Notes under the pieces: generated by a model
Seen by the model: only the letters and a program-made list of their open reading frames with translations
Database searches by the model: none
Told to the model about the DNA's origin: nothing
Shown here: positions 17,446 to 26,225 of the stretch, in pieces
Layout: the number at the start of each line of letters is the position of its first letter
How positions within the stretch are numbered: position 1 is the first letter of the stretch
Translations under genes and position numbers: made by a program
Assembly (NCBI RefSeq): GCF_000733755.1
Contig: NZ_JPOF01000006.1
Coordinates: forward strand, 496,001-560,000
Reading direction: 5' to 3'
Length of the DNA stretch: 64,000 bases
DNA from: Lachnoclostridium phytofermentans
GTDB lineage: Bacteria > Bacillota > Clostridia > Lachnospirales > Lachnospiraceae

Positions 17446-17514
17446 TGTATACAAGCTGTTTTCAGATTGTATACAACTTAAATGAGAAATGTGAAATCTT
17501 TTTTACTTCACATT
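17446..17514 (-). promoter_or_regulatory. Two hairpins in the dpaL-ygeY junction
   Basis: Stem 1: TGTATACAA (17446-17454) / TTGTATACA (17467-17475), 28 nt before ygeY. Stem 2: AATGTGAA (17488-17495) / TTCACATT (17507-17514). Neither has a T-tract on the minus strand. They resemble intergenic stems that protect processed mRNA ends. Confidence 0.5.
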
Positions 17515-17558
17515 ATCCTGTGCATAATCACTCGTCCTACGAATGATAACTGCTTATG

Positions 17559-18779
17559 TTATTCTCCGTCGTAACGTGAGTCTTTCCCATTCCATACCAC
17601 ATTACGATAATTTTCTTTGTCTGTATCACCTTCTGTTGAGATGAATAATAATCTTGAATCCTCGTTAAGACCTAATTTACCCTTTAAATCTACAAGAGAA
17701 TCATCAGTTAAGATGTTGTAAGCACATCCAAGGGTAGCAGCTCCACTTTCTCCAGATACCACCTTTTTATCACTATCAAGTGGACTAGCCATAACACGCA
17801 TACCATCTGCTGCAACATAATCTGGACAAGAAATAAATGCATCTGCATAATCTCTTAATACATTCCATCCAATGCTATTTGGCTCTCCACAAGCTAAACC
17901 TGCCATAATTGTATTTAAGTCACCTGTTACAAAGTGAAGTTTTCCATCGTTTGCCTCCGCAGTGCGATAAATACAGTCTGCTTTGTTTGGCTCAACAATT
18001 ACAATCTTAGGCTGATTTCCTTTATAGTAATTAGCAAAGAATCCACAGATAGCACCTGCTAAGGATCCAACTCCTGCCTGTAAGAAGATATGGGTTGGAG
18101 CTTCTGCTTTTGTTTCTTCTAATTGCTTTACAATCTCATACCCAAGTGTCATGTAACCTTGCATAATCCATGTAGGAATATCCTCATAGCCTTCCCATGC
18201 AGTATCCTGAATTACAATCCAGCCTTTTTCTTTCGCATTCTTATCTGCAAGACGTACTGCTTCATCGTAATTCATATCAGTAATGGAAGCATCGGAACCC
18301 TCTGCTAAGATGTTATTTAATCTTTCAATTGCAGAGCCCTTTGGCATATAAACTACTGATTTTTGGTTTAGCTGATTTGCTGTCCAAGCTACACCACGTC
18401 CATGGTTACCATCCGTAGCTGTAACAAAAACCATATCTCCAGTTTTCTCTTTTACTTCTTTTGATACCATTTTAGTTGCTGTTAAATTCTTGATATCCTC
18501 TCCGATTTTATCTGCAATTAAGCGTCCAATCGCATAAGAACCACCTAATACTTTAAATGCATTTAGACCGAAACGGAAGGACTCATCTTTTACATGGATA
18601 TCTTTCACGCCAATTTCTTTTGCTAAGTTCTTTAACTCTACTAAAGGAGTTTCGCTATATACTGGAAAGCTAGCATGAAATGCATGAGCTTTGCTTGCTT
18701 CCTCGTAATTTAAAAACTCAATGTTTGATTTTTCATTATTATTTCTTGGATAAAATACACTTTTAAATGTCTCTTTCAT
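17559..18779 (-). CDS. dpaL: Diaminopropionate ammonia-lyase
   Basis: A 406-aa PLP enzyme that converts 2,3-diaminopropionate to pyruvate and two ammonia, by way of 2-aminoacrylate. The PLP lysine is K76 in FGLNAFKVLGG, matching the family position, and the phosphate loop is in TDGNHGRGVAWTA. The C-terminal SGESGAATLGC also fits. The start is the ATG at 18779 (MKETFKSVFY), with GAGGTTAGG upstream; the longer in-frame reading is not natural. In purine clusters (also called ygeX) it forms the last carbon-yielding step. RidA, the first gene of the operon, would clear the reactive aminoacrylate. Confidence 0.95.
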   Translation of the reverse strand: MKETFKSVFYPRNNNEKSNIEFLNYEEASKAHAFHASFPVYSETPLVELKNLAKEIGVKDIHVKDESFRFGLNAFKVLGGSYAIGRLIADKIGEDIKNLTATKMVSKEVKEKTGDMVFVTATDGNHGRGVAWTANQLNQKSVVYMPKGSAIERLNNILAEGSDASITDMNYDEAVRLADKNAKEKGWIVIQDTAWEGYEDIPTWIMQGYMTLGYEIVKQLEETKAEAPTHIFLQAGVGSLAGAICGFFANYYKGNQPKIVIVEPNKADCIYRTAEANDGKLHFVTGDLNTIMAGLACGEPNSIGWNVLRDYADAFISCPDYVAADGMRVMASPLDSDKKVVSGESGAATLGCAYNILTDDSLVDLKGKLGLNEDSRLLFISTEGDTDKENYRNVVWNGKDSRYDGE

Positions 18780-18798
18780 AATACCTAACCTCAATTCT

Positions 18799-18812
18799 AG
18801 CGTTTTAACGCT
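18799..18812 (-). promoter_or_regulatory. Short stem in the dpaL leader
   Basis: AGCGTT-TT-AACGCT forms a 6-bp stem 19 nt before the dpaL start and is followed on the minus strand by AGAATTGAGGTTA, which holds the ribosome binding site. The same layout occurs before ssnA (27571-27590). Confidence 0.45.
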
Positions 18813-18948
18813 TGTTTTATAACTGTGTTTTTTCCTATTACAGTTTAAAATAATGACATAATACACAAATATATGGGATGCCGTATTATGGCAAAACCAA
18901 TGATTTAAGAATGTGAAAACTCTACTTAAGTCGATAAAGGAATGTGAA

Positions 18949-20232
18949 CTAGGACTGTTTTTCCTTTGGCAAAATCAAATTCAAAACAATAGCAATTAAT
19001 GCTACAATAACGATTTCACTTCCACCAAAAATCATACGAACCACTTCAGGACAACCAGCAAATGCACCAGGAGTTCTTGATAAACCTACAGCCAATGCAA
19101 CAGAAAGACCTGCAATGGACAAATTCCTTGGAGTCAAACCAGCACCAGATAACATTCTAACACCTGTCATTGCAATACTTCCGAATACTGTAATAGTTGC
19201 ACCTCCAAGTACCGGAAGCGGAATTGTTAGAAAAACTTCGGCAAGCTTTGGCATCAACGCAGTTACCATAATAATCAAAGCTGCCACAACAAATACAATT
19301 CGATCCGTTACACTCGTAGTTACTACAATCCCTACATTCTGTCCGCAAGTAGCATTCGGAGTACCACCTAAGATTGCTCCAATTGCACTTGTGATGTTAT
19401 TTCCAATTATACCACCGGATAATTCTTTATCGGTTGCTTTTCGGTTAAATGCTCCTGCTGTAGTTGCTTCAAACTGTCCAATATCTTGTATAGAATTAAT
19501 CACAAAAATAATTATCATAGATACAATTCCACCCACAGAAAAACTAAGGCCGAAATGGAACGGTTTTGGAAGTGAAACTACTGCTGCATCTGCAACCCTT
19601 GTAAAGTCTACCATTCCAAAAAACGCAGCTACTACATACCCTATCATAAGACCTAACAAAGTCGCGGATACTTTTAAGATACCCTTACAAAACTGTGAAA
19701 AGAATAATACGGAACCCAAGGTAATCAGTGCTACAATCCAAGCTTTTGGAGTTCCAAAGATGGAACTATTTTCTCCACCTGCCATATACTTAACAGCAGT
19801 TCCATAAAGGGAGATCCCCACGGTTAATACTACGGAAGCTGTAACAATTGGTGGGAATAAAAATCTTATCTTTTTAAACCCAAGACCAACTACAATACCA
19901 ACCAAAGCCCCTATTAACTGTGCACCTAATACACCAGACATACCATCTGTCTTAACAATACTGGTAAGGGTAGGTATGAATGCAAACCCACTACCAATAA
20001 TTACTGGAAGATTACAACCAATTCCGAATTTACCAAAAGCATGAATCAAAATAGCAATCGCCGCACATAGTAGTGAAGCTTGCATCATAATAACCAAATC
20101 ATCGCTAGCAATCCCTCCAGCCGTTCCAAGAATGGTTGGAACCGTTACACAGCCGACTACCATGGCTACTACATGCTGTAAAGCCAAAGGAACAACTTCA
20201 CCAGCACCTAACTTTCTATTATCTTTTGCCAT
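18949..20232 (-). CDS. NCS2 family xanthine/uracil permease
   Basis: A 427-aa membrane transporter with about 13-14 hydrophobic segments. Family markers: LALQHVVAM in the first helix, INSIQDIGQFEATTAGAFN (transport-site acidic region), and the NAT signature in TCGQNVGIVVTTSVTDR. It should import xanthine, uric acid or another purine by proton or sodium symport. It follows the xanthine-dehydrogenase-like gene by 63 nt and supplies that enzyme's substrate. The start is the ATG at 20232. Confidence 0.93.
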   Translation of the reverse strand: MAKDNRKLGAGEVVPLALQHVVAMVVGCVTVPTILGTAGGIASDDLVIMMQASLLCAAIAILIHAFGKFGIGCNLPVIIGSGFAFIPTLTSIVKTDGMSGVLGAQLIGALVGIVVGLGFKKIRFLFPPIVTASVVLTVGISLYGTAVKYMAGGENSSIFGTPKAWIVALITLGSVLFFSQFCKGILKVSATLLGLMIGYVVAAFFGMVDFTRVADAAVVSLPKPFHFGLSFSVGGIVSMIIIFVINSIQDIGQFEATTAGAFNRKATDKELSGGIIGNNITSAIGAILGGTPNATCGQNVGIVVTTSVTDRIVFVVAALIIMVTALMPKLAEVFLTIPLPVLGGATITVFGSIAMTGVRMLSGAGLTPRNLSIAGLSVALAVGLSRTPGAFAGCPEVVRMIFGGSEIVIVALIAIVLNLILPKEKQS

Positions 20233-20295
20233 ATCCTTACCCCGTAAACTTTATTGTTTTTGCAAATCTATTAACTAGTAAATGACAATGTAAAT

Positions 20296-22845
20296 TTATT
20301 TTCTGTATGCTGTCCCTGTTATTGGTAGGGAAAACCTTCGATTACCGTCTACACGATATGCAGCATGTGCAGCAGCTGGTGCAGTCGGTACGGTACAGAT
20401 TTCCCCAATTCCTTTTGCACCATAAGCTAGCCCATTCGGATCATTCTTTTCTACCATAATAACTTCGATTTCAGGTGCTTGCGTTGCTCTAAATAACCCA
20501 AGGGTACCGTATTTTGTTTTCACATATCCATCTTCCATCACAAAATCTTCTGTTAATCCATACCCAAGCCCCATCACAACTCCACCTTCAATTTGGCCGG
20601 AACAAGCCTTTGGATTCACAACACGACCGACATCATGGGCAGCAACTACTTTGGTTACCTTCTTTGTCTCATCCATAATAACGACTTGAACACCATAACC
20701 ATAAGCCACGTGGCTGACTGGGTTTTTCTTATCTGCTCCCATCTTGTCTGTTACACCGCTATAGACGCCCTCAAAAACTTCGCCTTCTAATTCATCTAAA
20801 GTCTTTGTCTTAAGAGCATCTTTTAGTTTTTCGGCAGCACATCTTGTTGCTTCTCCTGCAAATAAGGTTTGACGTGATGCAGTTGTTGTTCCTGAGTTTG
20901 GTGTTGTTGCAGTATCTGCACGTTCATATACAATACTGGATGGCTCCAAGCCTGTGGTTTCACATACCATACTTAGCATAACATTTCCAATTCCCTGACC
21001 AATACATGCTGCAGAAGTTAAGATATGCACTTTACCATCTACCACTTTTAAATTACTACGTCCGATGTCTGGTAGACCAACGCCGATTCCTGAGTTTTTC
21101 ATGCATCCTGCAATACCTGCATATGGACTAGATTCGAAAGCCTCTTTTACTGCCTCTAAACATTCCACATATGCGGTATCTTCCGATGCAATCTGACCAT
21201 TCGGTAATTCATTTCCAGGACGAATTGCATTTTTATAACGGAATTCCCATGGAGAGATACCAACCATTTCAGCAAGTTCATTCAGGTTTTGCTCCTGAGC
21301 AAAACAGCTTTGAGTTACACCAAATCCTCGGAAAGCTCCGCCTGGTACATTGTTGGTATACACACAATATCCTGTCACTTGAAGATTCTGATAATTATAT
21401 GGGCCGCCGGCATGAGTACATGCTCTTTGTAATACTGGGCCACCAAGACTTGCATAAGCTCCACAGTCAGAAATAATGGTGGCTTTCGTTGCAGTTAAGA
21501 TACCATTTTCATCACATGCAGTAGTAATATCGATTTCCATAGCATGACGTTTCGTATGGATATTTAAACTTTCTTGTCTTGAAAATTTAACCTTTACTGG
21601 TTTCTTTGTAATATAAGCCATTAATGCAGCATGGTGCTGAACACTCATATCTTCCTTACCACCAAATCCGCCACCTACTAATTTTGTCTGGCAACGAACC
21701 AGAGAAGGGTCGATATTTAACATTCTGGAAATTTCATGTTGCTCATCATACACGGATTGAGAAGCAGTATACATTAGTAAACCTTCCCCATCCGGGATAC
21801 CGATTGCACATTCCGGCTCCATGAAAGCATGATCCGTCATAGGTACAGAGTAATGGTTTGTTACAATATATTTGGAATTTTTAATTGCTTCGTCTACATT
21901 TCCTCTGGAAATGCTTTCTCTTGTTAAAATATTTCCCTTTGTATGTAACTTCGGTGCCCCTTCTTTCATTGCTTCTTCTGGTTTTGTTAGAGGTGTTAAT
22001 TCTTCGTAATCAACTTCTACAAGGTTTAAAATCTCATCTAACGTTTCTTTTTTAGTAGAAGCGACTAAAACAATCGCATCACCAATATATCTGGTGGTAT
22101 CACCCTTGGCGATGAGTACATCCCAATCCGGAACAATATGACCTGTTTTATTAAACGGAACATCTTCTGCAGTAAGGATTCTCACGCAGTCCGGATGTGC
22201 TAATGCTTTTTCTAAACGAATATCTTTTACAATTGCTCTTGGATATTTACTTCGTAATGCCTTAGCGTAGATCATACCTTCTATGGTAATATCATCTACG
22301 TATTCCCCCGTACCAAGTACCTTTTCCTCTGCATCAATTCTCTTAAAATGCTCTCCGACTTTACCATTTCCAGTATCCTTAGGAACGGGTAAGTTTTCAC
22401 GGAACATCTTTGCAGCTAATAAAATAGCATCTTCTATCTTTACATAACCGGTACAGCGACAGATGTTACCCATAATTGCTTTCTTAACATCTTCTCTTGT
22501 AGGTTCTAGGTTATTATCCAGTAATGATTTTGCTGAGATTACCATACCAGGAATACAAAATCCACATTGAACTGCTCCCGTGTTTCCAAAAGCATATACA
22601 TATACTTCTTTTTCACGCTCGCTCAATCCTTCTACCGTGATGACTGACTTTCCAACTAACTTAGAAAGAGTAAAAATACAAGCTCTCGCTTTCTTACCAT
22701 CCACTAAAACAGTACAAGTACCGCAAGCACCTTCACTACATCCATCCTTTGCTGATGTAAATCCCAAATCATAACGAAGGAAATCTAAAAGCTTCTTATC
22801 TTCCTGGCTTTCATAAATCGAGCCATTAATTTTCACCTGATACAT
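20296..22845 (-). CDS. Xanthine dehydrogenase-like selenium-type molybdenum hydroxylase (fused [2Fe-2S] and Mo domains)
   Basis: An 849-aa fusion. Residues 1-155 hold two [2Fe-2S] clusters (GCSEGACGTCTV; VQCGFCIPGM and ICRCTGY). Residues 165-849 are the molybdopterin domain, with VGGGFGGKEDM, GGAFRGFGVTQ and the catalytic Glu in GAKGIGEICTVPTAP. There is no FAD domain and no FAD subunit beside it, so electrons must leave by another protein. It resembles XdhD/YgfN of uric acid and purine clusters, which hydroxylate or reduce a purine. Neighbouring selD, yqeB and yqeC suggest a labile selenium ligand on Mo. The start is the ATG at 22845, 5 nt after GGAGG. The longer upstream reading overlaps the hydantoinase end and is rejected. 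Confidence 0.95.
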   Translation of the reverse strand: MYQVKINGSIYESQEDKKLLDFLRYDLGFTSAKDGCSEGACGTCTVLVDGKKARACIFTLSKLVGKSVITVEGLSEREKEVYVYAFGNTGAVQCGFCIPGMVISAKSLLDNNLEPTREDVKKAIMGNICRCTGYVKIEDAILLAAKMFRENLPVPKDTGNGKVGEHFKRIDAEEKVLGTGEYVDDITIEGMIYAKALRSKYPRAIVKDIRLEKALAHPDCVRILTAEDVPFNKTGHIVPDWDVLIAKGDTTRYIGDAIVLVASTKKETLDEILNLVEVDYEELTPLTKPEEAMKEGAPKLHTKGNILTRESISRGNVDEAIKNSKYIVTNHYSVPMTDHAFMEPECAIGIPDGEGLLMYTASQSVYDEQHEISRMLNIDPSLVRCQTKLVGGGFGGKEDMSVQHHAALMAYITKKPVKVKFSRQESLNIHTKRHAMEIDITTACDENGILTATKATIISDCGAYASLGGPVLQRACTHAGGPYNYQNLQVTGYCVYTNNVPGGAFRGFGVTQSCFAQEQNLNELAEMVGISPWEFRYKNAIRPGNELPNGQIASEDTAYVECLEAVKEAFESSPYAGIAGCMKNSGIGVGLPDIGRSNLKVVDGKVHILTSAACIGQGIGNVMLSMVCETTGLEPSSIVYERADTATTPNSGTTTASRQTLFAGEATRCAAEKLKDALKTKTLDELEGEVFEGVYSGVTDKMGADKKNPVSHVAYGYGVQVVIMDETKKVTKVVAAHDVGRVVNPKACSGQIEGGVVMGLGYGLTEDFVMEDGYVKTKYGTLGLFRATQAPEIEVIMVEKNDPNGLAYGAKGIGEICTVPTAPAAAHAAYRVDGNRRFSLPITGTAYRK

Positions 22846-22933
22846 AATTACCTCCATTCTTATGCACATTCCCGTGTGAAGTTTAGGAATTTTTAGTCTG
22901 CGTACTTTGCAGAAATAGAATTTCTTTTCACAC

Positions 22934-24298
22934 TCATCTTGGTCCCAATACATAGGTTCCTTGATTTTCTTTAACAATAGTTCCATCCTGCACAACACAT
23001 TCGCCATTAACAAACACGGTTTTTGCCTGACCTTTTATTTTAAATCCCTCATATGGTGTATAATCAACATTTTGTATTTGTTTACTCCATGTAATCACAC
23101 CTTCATAATCAGGAGAAAAAATAACGATATCTGCATCAGAACCCACTTCTAATATTCCTTTGTCCGGATACATCCCATAGCGCTTTGCTGGATTTGTTGC
23201 CATAAGTTCACACATTCTCATCACATCGATATAGCCTTCTTCTACCAAATAGGTATAGATCAGTTGAGGTCTATGTTCTACTCCTGGCGCACCATTTGGA
23301 ATTTTCCGAAAATCTTCTTTTCCCAATTCCTTATCCTTCTTAAAATTAAAACTGCAGTGATCGGTTGCTATCGTATCAATTTCCCTATCTACAATTGCCT
23401 GAATCAACGCCTTGTTATCCTCTACTTTTCTTAACGGAGGGGATATCACATATTTAGCACCTTCAAAATGATTTAAATCATAATAGTGATCGTCTAATAA
23501 TAAATACTGCGGACATGTTTCTACTGTGATGGTCTGATTTCTTTTTCTTGCATTTCTAATTTCATTTAACCCTGCAAATGAGCTAAGATGAACAATATTA
23601 ACCGGATGTCCGGCTAACGTGCTGATATATGCTAAGCGATTAATCGCTTCTGCCTCCACATAATCGGGTCTTGATGCGGGATGAGCACTAGGTGAAGTCT
23701 CACCAGCAGCAATCTTTTCTTTCGTTAACTCATTGATTAACGTACCATTTTCACAATGGACCCCTAAAACACCATCAATTTCTTTTATCTTTTGTAAACA
23801 AGCAAGAATTTCAGCATCGTTGGAGATTAAATTATCATATGCCATGTACATCTTAAAGGAAGTAACTCCAAGTTCTGGCATCTTACTTATCTCCTCTTTT
23901 ACCCTATCATTCCAATCGGTAATCGCCATATGAAAGCGATAATTACAAGAGCTCTTATCCTTTGCTTTTTTCATCCAGATATCATAAGCTTCCTTTAGTG
24001 ATTGGCCCTTTTCCTGAGTGGCAAAATCTACTATCGTGGTTGTTCCACCAATCACTGCTGCTTTTGTACCGCTGACAAAATCATCTGCGGTATGTGCAGT
24101 CCCGGTATCCATGTCAAAGTGTGTATGACCATCGATAAATCCTGGGAAAACAAAGCAACCTGAGGCGTCATAGACTTCATCCTCATCCTTTGGACTGATA
24201 TTCTCAGAAATCTCACTGATTTTGTTATTATGAATTGCAATATCCGCTTTTCGCATCTTTTCAGAGCTTATTAGTCTACCATTCTTTATAATCTTCAT
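22934..24298 (-). CDS. hyuA: Dihydropyrimidinase/hydantoinase family amidohydrolase
   Basis: A 454-aa zinc amidohydrolase that opens cyclic amides such as hydantoin, dihydropyrimidine or a purine-derived ring. The binuclear metal site is shown by FIDGHTHFDM, the carboxylated Lys region FKMYMAYDN, GVHCENG, HLSSFAG and the Asp in ATDHCSFN. The size is normal (455-460). HyuA-type enzymes are part of the anaerobic purine-degradation set together with ssnA, ygfK, ygeY and dpaL. The start is the ATG at 24298 behind GGAGGCTAAAT. Confidence 0.94.
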   Translation of the reverse strand: MKIIKNGRLISSEKMRKADIAIHNNKISEISENISPKDEDEVYDASGCFVFPGFIDGHTHFDMDTGTAHTADDFVSGTKAAVIGGTTTIVDFATQEKGQSLKEAYDIWMKKAKDKSSCNYRFHMAITDWNDRVKEEISKMPELGVTSFKMYMAYDNLISNDAEILACLQKIKEIDGVLGVHCENGTLINELTKEKIAAGETSPSAHPASRPDYVEAEAINRLAYISTLAGHPVNIVHLSSFAGLNEIRNARKRNQTITVETCPQYLLLDDHYYDLNHFEGAKYVISPPLRKVEDNKALIQAIVDREIDTIATDHCSFNFKKDKELGKEDFRKIPNGAPGVEHRPQLIYTYLVEEGYIDVMRMCELMATNPAKRYGMYPDKGILEVGSDADIVIFSPDYEGVITWSKQIQNVDYTPYEGFKIKGQAKTVFVNGECVVQDGTIVKENQGTYVLGPR

Positions 24299-24343
24299 AT
24301 TTAGCCTCCATGCTACGACTGTTTATAGGAGCAGCTAATGGCT

Positions 24344-24367
24344 CAAGTTTGTAATGGTACAAACTTG
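24344..24367 (-). promoter_or_regulatory. Leader palindrome upstream of the hydantoinase gene
   Basis: Arms CAAGTTTGTA (24344-24353) and TACAAACTTG (24358-24367) are 4 nt apart and lie 46 nt before the start. It shares the AAGTTTG...CAAACTT core with 15892-15914. Confidence 0.5.
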
Positions 24368-24433
24368 GTGAATGAAAGACTAAATTTCTTTCACTCTTTT
24401 TCTCTCAGTCTGCCAATTATGACTTTTCATAAA

Positions 24434-26116
24434 CTACAGTAAATACGGCTGTTGTTCTCTTAGTGCTTCTACAAAACTTTGTATCGTCTCCGGAGTATCT
24501 CTAAAAGCTGATTCTTTTATCTCTCCATCCATTCGATATACCAAGCTATCTCCTACTACAGCAAATCCTTGGTTTGTACTATTTTCTAATTCTTTTCTAC
24601 CAGCGAATAAGGTAAGTCTATCCTTATACGGTGTACATTTGTCTGGACAGAAAATATAACAGTTACCGCATTCATTGCAATAGTCATCAACATGAAGCAT
24701 ACGTTTCACACCATCAACCATTAGCGTTGTATTGGCACGATTTGGGCAGACATTAACACAACTTCCACAAGTAACCTTACACTCCACTCTGACATTAACA
24801 TTCTCACCAAAAGTAAGAAGTGGTTTTTTACGTGCTACTTCCGATTTTCTATAGTTTTTATCTTCAATCGAATTTTTAGCTAATTCTTCTAAAAGAGAAA
24901 CATTCACTGTCTGATCTGCTGGGAATTCACATTCATCCAAAAGGGTTGCAAGCTTTTTAATGACCTGATATCCGGTTGGCTTTAATAAAATTGTTGCGAC
25001 TGTGATTGGCCAGATACCAGTGCTAAAAATATCTTTTATGTTATTCGCATCTGCTCCGCCAGAGAAGGACATCGGTAATTTGCCATCAAACTCTTTTGCT
25101 AGCTTTGCAGCTACATTGATCGTAAGAGGATATAATGCTTTTCCTGACATGTACATATCTTGACCAGGTAATTCACTGTTATTAATTTTTACATGGAAGG
25201 TATTTGATAATTTAACACCAAAAACCAAATCATTTTCTTTCGCTAACTCCTGCATCTTTCTTATTAAGATTACAGCATCTTCAAATTGTAAATCACTATC
25301 GAATCCATGTGTATCAAAGGACATATAATCATATCCCATATCATCCATGGTCTTTCTGACAAACTCATAACCCAAAAGAGTTGGATTACACTTTAAATAA
25401 GTATTGATTTTTTTGTTGGTCAATAGATGTGTAATAATACCTTCAATTTCATCGCTTGGACATCCATGCATAGTAGATAATGTAATGGAATTACAAATCT
25501 GTGGTGAAATGGATTTAATATAAGCTTCATCAACGTTTTTAAATTCTTCTACATGCTCTAGTGCCCAGTTTTCGCATTCCTTCCAAGTTTCTGTGTTAGA
25601 AGCATCCTTTAACCCCTCGATAAAATCATCAATTTTTTTAGATTGAATACCCTCTAAGTTATATCCTACCGACATATTAAAGATAAATTTATCAGGGTCA
25701 CCAAAGCCATACTCTTTCGCAATTAATTTAATTGCATACCAGCCTTTGATATACTCTTCTAATGCCTGTGGTACATAAAGTTCTGTAGACCATTCCACAT
25801 TGTAACATTCATCATCTGCTCGAATACAAGGTTTCTCTACGTGAAGGTCATGTCCGTCTACGATTTGAACGGTTTTCAATTCAAAGAAACGGCTTCCTCC
25901 TACATAAGCTGCAATTAAGTTTTGTGCAAGTTGTGTATGAGGACCTGCTGCTGGTCCAAATGGATTTTCTAAACTATGTTCAAATAAGCTTAGATCTTTC
26001 TTCCCATCATGTGTGTATAGATTGCTTACTCCATATACCGTATTATAGTTTTCTTTCTCAAACATCACCCTTTCCATTATTTTGTGAAAAGGTATTTGCA
26101 CCATAATATCACTCAT
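24434..26116 (-). CDS. ygfK: YgfK-like iron-sulfur oxidoreductase, short form
   Basis: A 560-aa protein with the N-terminal dihydroorotate-dehydrogenase-like part of YgfK (ENPFGPAAGPHTQLAQNL, FELKTVQIVDG). The C-terminus has a double 4Fe-4S ferredoxin part: CKVTCGSCVNVCP and CNECGNCYIFCPDKC. The E. coli relative is about 1030 aa; the FAD/NAD(P) glutamate-synthase-like domain present there is absent here. It could pass electrons between ferredoxin and the FAD-less hydroxylase encoded downstream. Its older name, selenate reductase subunit, is not supported by the sequence. The start is the ATG at 26116 (MSDIMVQIP), with GGAGGA upstream. Confidence 0.9.
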   Translation of the reverse strand: MSDIMVQIPFHKIMERVMFEKENYNTVYGVSNLYTHDGKKDLSLFEHSLENPFGPAAGPHTQLAQNLIAAYVGGSRFFELKTVQIVDGHDLHVEKPCIRADDECYNVEWSTELYVPQALEEYIKGWYAIKLIAKEYGFGDPDKFIFNMSVGYNLEGIQSKKIDDFIEGLKDASNTETWKECENWALEHVEEFKNVDEAYIKSISPQICNSITLSTMHGCPSDEIEGIITHLLTNKKINTYLKCNPTLLGYEFVRKTMDDMGYDYMSFDTHGFDSDLQFEDAVILIRKMQELAKENDLVFGVKLSNTFHVKINNSELPGQDMYMSGKALYPLTINVAAKLAKEFDGKLPMSFSGGADANNIKDIFSTGIWPITVATILLKPTGYQVIKKLATLLDECEFPADQTVNVSLLEELAKNSIEDKNYRKSEVARKKPLLTFGENVNVRVECKVTCGSCVNVCPNRANTTLMVDGVKRMLHVDDYCNECGNCYIFCPDKCTPYKDRLTLFAGRKELENSTNQGFAVVGDSLVYRMDGEIKESAFRDTPETIQSFVEALREQQPYLL

Positions 26117-26225
26117 ATTAATCCTCCATTCTGCTACAAACCTATAAATTAGCACGTATAAGACCTTGCCTAATTCATTGTTATACCAAATCTGTTTGAA
26201 GATATGGTACAATCCTTCTAACTCC

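Noticed and set aside
19115-19807. 230-codon open frame on the plus strand
   Set aside because: It lies wholly antisense to the NCS2 permease gene, whose membrane-protein motifs are clear. The frame has no ribosome binding site and reads as low-quality sequence.
22846-23013. N-terminal extension of the hydroxylase gene
   Set aside because: The added 56 residues overlap the hydantoinase 3' end, look unnatural, and the ATG at 22845 has GGAGG at 5 nt.
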